This document shows positions 58,439 to 64,000 of a DNA stretch of 64,000 nucleotides, in pieces. The notes below the pieces were generated by a model. It was given only the letters and a program-made list of their open reading frames with translations. It searched no databases and was not told the origin of the DNA. Every line of letters starts with the position of its first letter. Position 1 is the stretch's first letter. The translations under genes and the position numbers were made by a program. The DNA comes from CAYRGY01 sp964424075 (GTDB lineage: Bacteria; Patescibacteriota; Gracilibacteria; UBA1369), in the NCBI GenBank assembly GCA_964424075.1, contig CAYRGY010000001.1, positions 124,001 to 188,000 on the forward strand. The letters are read 5' to 3'.

Positions 58439-60685
58439 ATGAACAAACGACTACTCACAATTTGCCAAACATTCTTAGTCAGCCTATTGATATCAATACC
58501 TCTGGCTGTAGGAGCAAACCCCATCAATTTGGGCACTCTTGATATTAGATTAGCCAATGGAGAAGAACAAATCCGTACAGAAATAAATCCTGGCGAATCT
58601 CATCAGGCGCCTTTACAAATTTCCAATTTCTCCGATCAAACCAAACACCTAAAAGTCTATGCCAGCGATGCTGAATTATCAGATGAAACTTTTGTTGCCA
58701 ATTCCGAATATCAATTATCCCGAGACATCACCCCTTGGGTCAACCTCCCCACAGATTATCTCAAATTATCCCCCGGAGAATCAAAAATAATTAGCGTAAA
58801 CATTGTTACTCCTGACAATGCCGGAATTGGACTACACACCGGAGCTATTATGATCAAAGAAGAATTCGAAGGCACAGACAACAACCTAAGTCTGGAAAAA
58901 GGAATTAGAATTTACGCTAATATAAAGGGGAATCCTGCTCCCAATCTGGAAACTTCACATACTGAAATTACTATAACGAATAAGCACGCCGCTTTAAGCA
59001 CTACCTACATAAACTCAGGCAATACCGATCTAAAAGGGCAAACCGAGTTCTCACTTAAAGATCTTTCCGGCAATGTTTTGGATACCCATATCCAAGATGT
59101 GTACTTAAAACCTGGCGAATCTACTCCTTTAAATTTTTCAGTAGATAAACCTTATTTCGGACTATTTAATCTTGAACTAAATAATGATCTGATCGAAGAC
59201 GAAGCCCTACTCTTCAATCGCTCACAAATATTCCTACCAATAGAACTAGCAATTATAGGTATATTAATTTTAAGCTTACTTACATTATTAATTGCCAGAT
59301 TACCTAAATTAAATTTTGCGCAAATTCGTAAAAATCTAAACAGTCTAGATTTTTCTATTATCCCCCAGAAATTGGCTTTCCAAAGAGCCACAGCGTTTAC
59401 CGCCCTCTTTGCAATAAGTATTATAGCGGTAGTGGGACTAAAATCTTTCAATAATGACCTGGTCAAAGCAGACCTTTTCTCAGACTACGATCCCGAAAAT
59501 AACTGGTATCAATTGGAAATAATTGTCGGTGAGACGGATCAATTTTTAATCCCTTCTGCAGACAGTAACGTAAAAGCTTCCATCAGTATCAGCAATGCCG
59601 ATTTAGAAATAACTAAATTTTTAAATAAGGAGCAAAATGACTCCATCACCTTAAACAACAATACAATTAATTTTGAGGTAAATATTGAGAATGATTATGA
59701 CGGGATTGTTGCTTTAGTTAAACCAACCGCCCTAGACTTATATCCACAAGTAAAAATAGATTTTCCTGACCTAAACCATCAAATTAAGTACAATCTGGTT
59801 AGTCTAACCGGCCCACCAATTTACCATCAGTTCGGTGCAGGCTATATTCAACTTCATGCGACAGAAACCGAACGGAAAAACGCTTATTTAGCACTACCAC
59901 TATCCGCAGACTTGGAAGGTCTAGAGGACACAATCAGTACAACTGAATCTACTCCTGAACAAGCAGAAGAGATTACCTTTGGTCTTACAGTCGATCAGCT
60001 AGGCACAGCTGAAATTGGTATCACAAGCAAACAATCAACCCCTAATGTAACTGAAGATCTCAAACTATTAGAATCTGTAATTGAGGATATACCGTCAACA
60101 CCAGAATCCTTAAGCGAATACATTCTCAACTCGAATTATGTATATACAATTGCCACTCAAGATTCAACAACCAAAGTCATCTCTGATCCTGCCTTAATCG
60201 ACGCACTGGGAAGTGAGCCAGGCACTTTGGAAGAACTGGTAGCAACTCCTGACCTTAACTTCATTTTCATCCCCAATCAGAAAGTTAAATTTACACCACA
60301 GCAATTCTCTTTCGATAACAGTAAAATTACATTTGAGAATATTGGCGATATCATTTTTGTTCAAAATCGAGAAACAGCCTGGAACACCTATGTAACCGTA
60401 ACAAACTTTGTTTCCTTAAATGGCAGATCCGTAATCCCCGCCTCCGCCATTACTATCGAACCCGGTGAAATTCGCATGATTTCAAGCGACGCAGTTGAAA
60501 CCATTATTCAAGCCGGTGAGGAAAAACAATTGCAGGATTCTGAAGACCAATCGTTACTAGTACAAATTGATCCTCAAAATGCCGAGGAGGCTATCTTCGT
60601 CATGAACCCAAGTATAAAAGTTGAAGTGCCTCCAGAAACACCACCTGGCATTTACCGTGCGGAAATATCTATCAAGACACTTTAG
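58439..60685 (+). CDS. Fusion of DUF916-like and WxL-like domains with two membrane helices
   Basis: Protein of 748 residues. In order: signal peptide (about 1-25), DUF916-like domain (about 30-165; RTEINPGESHQAPLQISNFS, LKLSPGESKIISVNIVTPDN, GLHTGAIMIKEE), Ig-like DUF3324-type domain (about 170-260), helix TM1 (about 266-286), a basic loop of about 30 residues, helix TM2 (about 319-337), then about 400 extracellular residues. The last 150 residues (about 600-748) resemble the WxL-like domains of its neighbours, ending GIYRAEISIKTL. Both ligand-like and partner-like modules therefore occur in one chain, on the same side of the membrane. It is the last gene of the operon and its end overlaps the convergent methyltransferase gene by 14 bases. 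Confidence 0.7.
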   Translation: MNKRLLTICQTFLVSLLISIPLAVGANPINLGTLDIRLANGEEQIRTEINPGESHQAPLQISNFSDQTKHLKVYASDAELSDETFVANSEYQLSRDITPWVNLPTDYLKLSPGESKIISVNIVTPDNAGIGLHTGAIMIKEEFEGTDNNLSLEKGIRIYANIKGNPAPNLETSHTEITITNKHAALSTTYINSGNTDLKGQTEFSLKDLSGNVLDTHIQDVYLKPGESTPLNFSVDKPYFGLFNLELNNDLIEDEALLFNRSQIFLPIELAIIGILILSLLTLLIARLPKLNFAQIRKNLNSLDFSIIPQKLAFQRATAFTALFAISIIAVVGLKSFNNDLVKADLFSDYDPENNWYQLEIIVGETDQFLIPSADSNVKASISISNADLEITKFLNKEQNDSITLNNNTINFEVNIENDYDGIVALVKPTALDLYPQVKIDFPDLNHQIKYNLVSLTGPPIYHQFGAGYIQLHATETERKNAYLALPLSADLEGLEDTISTTESTPEQAEEITFGLTVDQLGTAEIGITSKQSTPNVTEDLKLLESVIEDIPSTPESLSEYILNSNYVYTIATQDSTTKVISDPALIDALGSEPGTLEELVATPDLNFIFIPNQKVKFTPQQFSFDNSKITFENIGDIIFVQNRETAWNTYVTVTNFVSLNGRSVIPASAITIEPGEIRMISSDAVETIIQAGEEKQLQDSEDQSLLVQIDPQNAEEAIFVMNPSIKVEVPPETPPGIYRAEISIKTL

Positions 60686-61241
60686 TAGCTAATAGTATAC
60701 CGGTCCCCAAATCCAATTCTCTAGTTTGAAAATCAGCATCTTTTTTAATCATATCCAGAAAATCCTGCATACTCGATCCATGACTGTAAACATTATCTGC
60801 AATCAGCAATCCACCCGGCTTTATTAGATTTCTGGTCATTTGATAGTACTTCAAATATTCCATTTTCGTCGCATCCAGAAAAACACAATCAAATCCACCC
60901 TCCAAAACTTCACGCTCAGACTCGAATACTTCAGGTGCATGTCCCCTTACTAATTTGATTGATTGACTAACACCTGCCAATTGAAAATTTTTCTGAGCCT
61001 CATCGAATCTTTCTTGATGAGATTCCACCGAAATAACTCTTCCTCCAAACTCTCTGACCGCCAAAGCAAACCAAATTGAAGAATAACCTGTCGAAGCACC
61101 AATTTCCAAAACCTTCCTGGCTTTAATTTTTAATAGCTCAAAATACAGAAAAACCGCAACAAATCGGGATATATTCCAATTCTTAGCGCGCTTTCTCTCC
61201 AAATCCTCTAAAACCTTTTGTGTATCGCCCGAAAAAAACAT
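60672..61241 (-). CDS. O-methyltransferase family protein (SAM-dependent)
   Basis: Protein of 189 residues. The Rossmann core shows VLEIGASTGYSSIWFALA (motif I), RVISVESHQERFDEAQKNF, HAPEVF, FDCVFLDATKMEYLKYY (motif with Asp and Lys as in COMT-like class 3 enzymes) and GGLLIADNVYSHG. This fits the bacterial class 3 O-methyltransferases, which use a divalent metal. The substrate is unknown. It sits between the WxL-like operon and the DUF2341 gene on the opposite strand. Confidence 0.9.
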   Translation of the reverse strand: MFFSGDTQKVLEDLERKRAKNWNISRFVAVFLYFELLKIKARKVLEIGASTGYSSIWFALAVREFGGRVISVESHQERFDEAQKNFQLAGVSQSIKLVRGHAPEVFESEREVLEGGFDCVFLDATKMEYLKYYQMTRNLIKPGGLLIADNVYSHGSSMQDFLDMIKKDADFQTRELDLGTGILLATKVS

Positions 61242-61314
61242 TCAACTACTTTAAAAAACATTATCAATTTAGAGGAAAAAATATTATAATCAACTATAAG
61301 TGGACCTAAAGATT

Positions 61315-61343
61315 TTGATTTTTAAGCTAAAATAAGGTAAAAT
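61315..61343 (+). promoter_or_regulatory. Promoter of the DUF2341 gene, matching the surface-operon promoter
   Basis: TTGATT (61315-61320), 17 bases, TAAAAT (61338-61343). 61324-61344 is identical to the block before the WxL-like operon (52718-52738). The ATG is at 61389, giving a leader of about 40 bases. Confidence 0.7.
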
Positions 61344-61388
61344 ATAGAAATAAGACCGACCAAAAATTCGCTCAAAACAAAAAACTAA

Positions 61389-64000
61389 ATGCACCCAAGG
61401 CACCTTCTCAAAAACTTTTTCCAAAAACTACTCTGCCGGATTTTGCTGATTGTCTTTAGTATCAGCTTTTTTATTCCTACAACACTAGCTCAACAACCAC
61501 AAACCGTTTACGAAACTCCCGAAGCAAGCGTTTCAAACTTCCAAGCAAGAATCAATATTGAAGAGAATTACACTGCCCCTGCTGCACCAGAAAATGTTAT
61601 CCCCTTCCATATCTACAGCAATCAAGAATCCCCTACTGGAGGGTATGCTTTTGAATTTACTTATGATACAGCCCAGGCAATTGCCGATGGAAAAATGGCT
61701 TCTGATTGCAGTGACTTAAGGATTGTAGGGCCAGACGGCTCTTATCAGCAATATGAAATCCAAACTTGCAATCAACCTGACACAGCTATTCGCTTCATGT
61801 CAGGAATAATAAATCCCGGAGAAACTCTTTACTACCTCACTTATAGTGACACTTCAGCTGCTACCCAGCAGCCCTATGGAACTTTCGGAGCAACTCAAAC
61901 AGATTTCAAATCCAAACTGGGTTCTCAAATCAAATCAGCCACACCAGACGCTGGCACTACCATGGGCGGATATGAAATCATTCTGGATACTGAAAATTTC
62001 AACAGTGGTGTAACTCTCTATAGTCACGATCTTCAAGTACCCCATTCTAATTCCTTCGCCGGACAGGATTATTATGATATGCAAGTCAACTATACATTCG
62101 ACACAGCCGCGCAAATTTCTGCAGGAAGAATGGAGACTGATTGTAGCGACATTCACTTTACTCAAACCATTAATGGAAGATTAATGGAAATACCCTTTTG
62201 GTTGGAAGAAGGATGTAACACCAGCAGTACCACTTTCTGGATTAAAATGCCACGCATCCAATATAACAATCCAAGTAAAAGTAACATACAACTATGGCAT
62301 GGAGATACTAATTATGGATTAATTGATTCCAATCCCCACAGAACTTTTGATTTTTTTGATGATTTTTCTGAAGACATAACCACTTCAGGAAATTGGAATG
62401 TTTATAATGGCACCTATGGAACCGATTTTAGTCAATCGGCAGGTCAATTACAACTACTAACCAATAGTCCAATTATAGAAACAACATCCAGATTTAGTGA
62501 TGATAATCGAAATACTTGGGGGTTTTTGGTACGAACGCTAGCGGAAACAACCACTAGGCCGGCAAACGGATTCACCTTAGCGGGCTTTTATGGCACTTCT
62601 CTTGATAATCATGGACTAGGTATGCAGTCTACTAATGATGAATTCAAAGAATATATTGACAGCGTTGCAGCACCACTTATTTCTTTGGATTTAACTGGAT
62701 CACCTCAAATTTATGAACTATTTTTACGAACTTTTAATACTCCAATCTATCAATTTTTTTCACCTGATAATAACACTTTATTAAGTGCAGCAATTGGCAC
62801 TGCTACAGCCAAAATCCACAATGATCGACTGACTTTGGGGCGACCTTATGACTTAGCGGGAAATGGAGAAACTACAAATCATACTTGGGATTGGATTTCA
62901 GTTGGAAAAGTGGGGAATTTCAAATCTTATGTTTACAGCTCAACGGACCCTACTTCACCAAATATCATTACTACTGAAGCTGAGATTTTGATAAATGATA
63001 ACAAGGTTAATTATACTGATCTTGGCTCCGGTCAAATTCGCATCAATGAAATGCCTAAAGAAACAGAAATTGGTGATGCAGAAATTGAAATCATTAATCC
63101 CAATGGTAGCGTAGATGTATATCGAAATATTTTTGAATACAAAGCTCCTGAGATTACCGGTATATCTCCTGTGAAACAGAGACTTGATCAACCAACCATA
63201 GATCTAAATATTGCTGGGAATTATTTTAATCAAGGATTCTATCTGCTACCCTTTACCGTAACAAATCAACAGGCAGTTACTCTATACAATAAACCCATAC
63301 TTTTCAGAGAAAATTTTGTTGAGCAGTATAATCAAAAAAAAATAGCAGCTGACTGTAGCGACCTCTTTCTACTTGAAGATAACAAAAGAACTCCTGCGCT
63401 CAATTGGATTGAATATAATTCCGGCATTAGATGCGACTCTAGCAGCGACACTCTTGTCTGGTCACGTACTGACCTATCTCCTTCGGAAGTGCGCAATTAT
63501 TACCTTGCGTATAATCCCGACAATCAAATTAGTACTGAACAAAACAGACTGGTCGAATTTCTCTGGCCAGCTACAAGTGAATCGCTTAAAGCTTGGATGA
63601 AATCTAATTATTACATTTTAACATCCGGGACAGATGTAAGTCAGTGGTGGAATGCAGTCCTTCATGACAGCCCACACTTCGCTGCTATACAGAATACTTC
63701 AGCCAACAGGCCAGTATTAAATCCCTCAAATACCACCTTCAATGACTTCCCAACCATTAGTTTCAACAATGCTAATCAAGAATACCTAGATGTAAATTTT
63801 GATTCAGCAGGAACAGGAATTTTTCGAAATATTTATTTTGCATCTCTAATCAGCGTATTTCAACCAAGCAGCACCAGCCCCTCCAACTCAGACAGAGCTC
63901 CAATTTATTATGTTAAAAAGAATTCCAGCTATGATGATAATCCTCGTTTAGCACTATACAACTGGATCTCCTCAGGCACTCACAGAAGCTCAATAAATTG
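61389..64000 (+). CDS. Large secreted DUF2341-repeat surface protein (3' end beyond window)
   Basis: An open frame of 870 codons runs off the window end. A signal peptide (about 1-37, LLIVFSISFFIPTTLAQQ) is followed by two to three DUF2341-like modules: ADGKMASDCSDLRIVGPDGS (about 100-120), METDCSDIHFTQTING with CNTSSTTFWIKMPRIQ and FDFFDDF (about 250-325), and AADCSDLFLLEDN with CDSSSDTLVWSRTDL (about 655-710). Between them lies a beta-rich part of about 200 residues; the region after about 770 (ISFNNANQEYLDVNFDS) suggests the start of a LamG/concanavalin-like domain. Such proteins are exported and often bind glycans. Its promoter matches that of the WxL-like operon. Confidence 0.82.
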   Translation, partial: MHPRHLLKNFFQKLLCRILLIVFSISFFIPTTLAQQPQTVYETPEASVSNFQARINIEENYTAPAAPENVIPFHIYSNQESPTGGYAFEFTYDTAQAIADGKMASDCSDLRIVGPDGSYQQYEIQTCNQPDTAIRFMSGIINPGETLYYLTYSDTSAATQQPYGTFGATQTDFKSKLGSQIKSATPDAGTTMGGYEIILDTENFNSGVTLYSHDLQVPHSNSFAGQDYYDMQVNYTFDTAAQISAGRMETDCSDIHFTQTINGRLMEIPFWLEEGCNTSSTTFWIKMPRIQYNNPSKSNIQLWHGDTNYGLIDSNPHRTFDFFDDFSEDITTSGNWNVYNGTYGTDFSQSAGQLQLLTNSPIIETTSRFSDDNRNTWGFLVRTLAETTTRPANGFTLAGFYGTSLDNHGLGMQSTNDEFKEYIDSVAAPLISLDLTGSPQIYELFLRTFNTPIYQFFSPDNNTLLSAAIGTATAKIHNDRLTLGRPYDLAGNGETTNHTWDWISVGKVGNFKSYVYSSTDPTSPNIITTEAEILINDNKVNYTDLGSGQIRINEMPKETEIGDAEIEIINPNGSVDVYRNIFEYKAPEITGISPVKQRLDQPTIDLNIAGNYFNQGFYLLPFTVTNQQAVTLYNKPILFRENFVEQYNQKKIAADCSDLFLLEDNKRTPALNWIEYNSGIRCDSSSDTLVWSRTDLSPSEVRNYYLAYNPDNQISTEQNRLVEFLWPATSESLKAWMKSNYYILTSGTDVSQWWNAVLHDSPHFAAIQNTSANRPVLNPSNTTFNDFPTISFNNANQEYLDVNFDSAGTGIFRNIYFASLISVFQPSSTSPSNSDRAPIYYVKKNSSYDDNPRLALYNWISSGTHRSSIN

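Noticed and set aside
1..64000. UGA recoded as Gly or Trp (Gracilibacteria/Absconditabacteria code)
   Set aside because: Several genes end at UGA exactly at the family's normal C-terminus (msrB, the UvrD-like helicase, the NAGPA-like gene), and no gene is broken by in-frame UGA.
1..64000. CRISPR arrays, insertion sequences or prophage genes
   Set aside because: No spaced direct repeats, transposase or phage structural genes are visible.

Overview
This AT-rich, gene-dense window looks like a chromosome fragment of a Patescibacteria (CPR) bacterium, possibly near Peregrinibacteria; that placement is inferred from gene content, not from a marker tree. UGA acts as an ordinary stop (end of the UvrD-like helicase, msrB, the glycosidase), so it is not the recoded UGA=Gly lineage. 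Nearly all starts lack a Shine-Dalgarno sequence and have A/T-rich leaders. Clear sigma70-type promoters (TTGACA, about 17 nt, TATAAT) are common. Genes are packed: operon neighbours share a few bases and several convergent pairs overlap at their 3' ends.

Layout. 1-5.2 kb: transglutaminase-fold protein, small lipoproteins, a DAHP synthase behind an aromatic-rich leader peptide and attenuator, and a membrane phosphoesterase. 5.2-17.7 kb: Ca/Na exchanger, lactate dehydrogenase, PolX, SIMPL protein, MgtE, SAM-hydroxide-adenosyltransferase-like protein, UvrD/nuclease helicase, and an M50 protease-msrB-msrA operon. 17.7-28.5 kb: L28, tRNA-Ser, hypotheticals, two decayed genes, rubrerythrin-VIT1, phosphoesterase, SOD, and a tandem cyclase-like protein. 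28.5-34.3 kb: EamA transporter, a GC-rich one-gene island, Lgt, an operon of small unknown proteins, smpB and a phosphohexomutase. 34.4-49.2 kb: large secreted protein, HU, pheS-pheT, PBP1A, glycosidase, phosphoesterase, engB and a K/H antiporter. 49.3-64 kb: a cell-surface region.

The surface region is the most distinctive part. A 1000-residue S-layer/thrombospondin-3 protein diverges from a five-gene, translationally coupled operon. Its products alternate DUF916-like (WxL-interacting) membrane proteins with secreted proteins that end in WxL-like domains, and one protein fuses both. The next plus-strand gene, a large DUF2341 protein cut by the window edge, has a 21-base promoter block identical to that of the operon. 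This suggests a co-regulated surface system resembling the Csc/WxL complexes of Gram-positive bacteria.

Lgt, several lipobox proteins, PBP1A, phosphodiester glycosidase, LysM and SLH-like domains together point to a monoderm-type envelope with peptidoglycan, lipoproteins and an S-layer. SOD, MsrA/B and the rubrerythrin-VIT1 fusion indicate handling of oxygen and iron stress; lactate dehydrogenase indicates fermentation.
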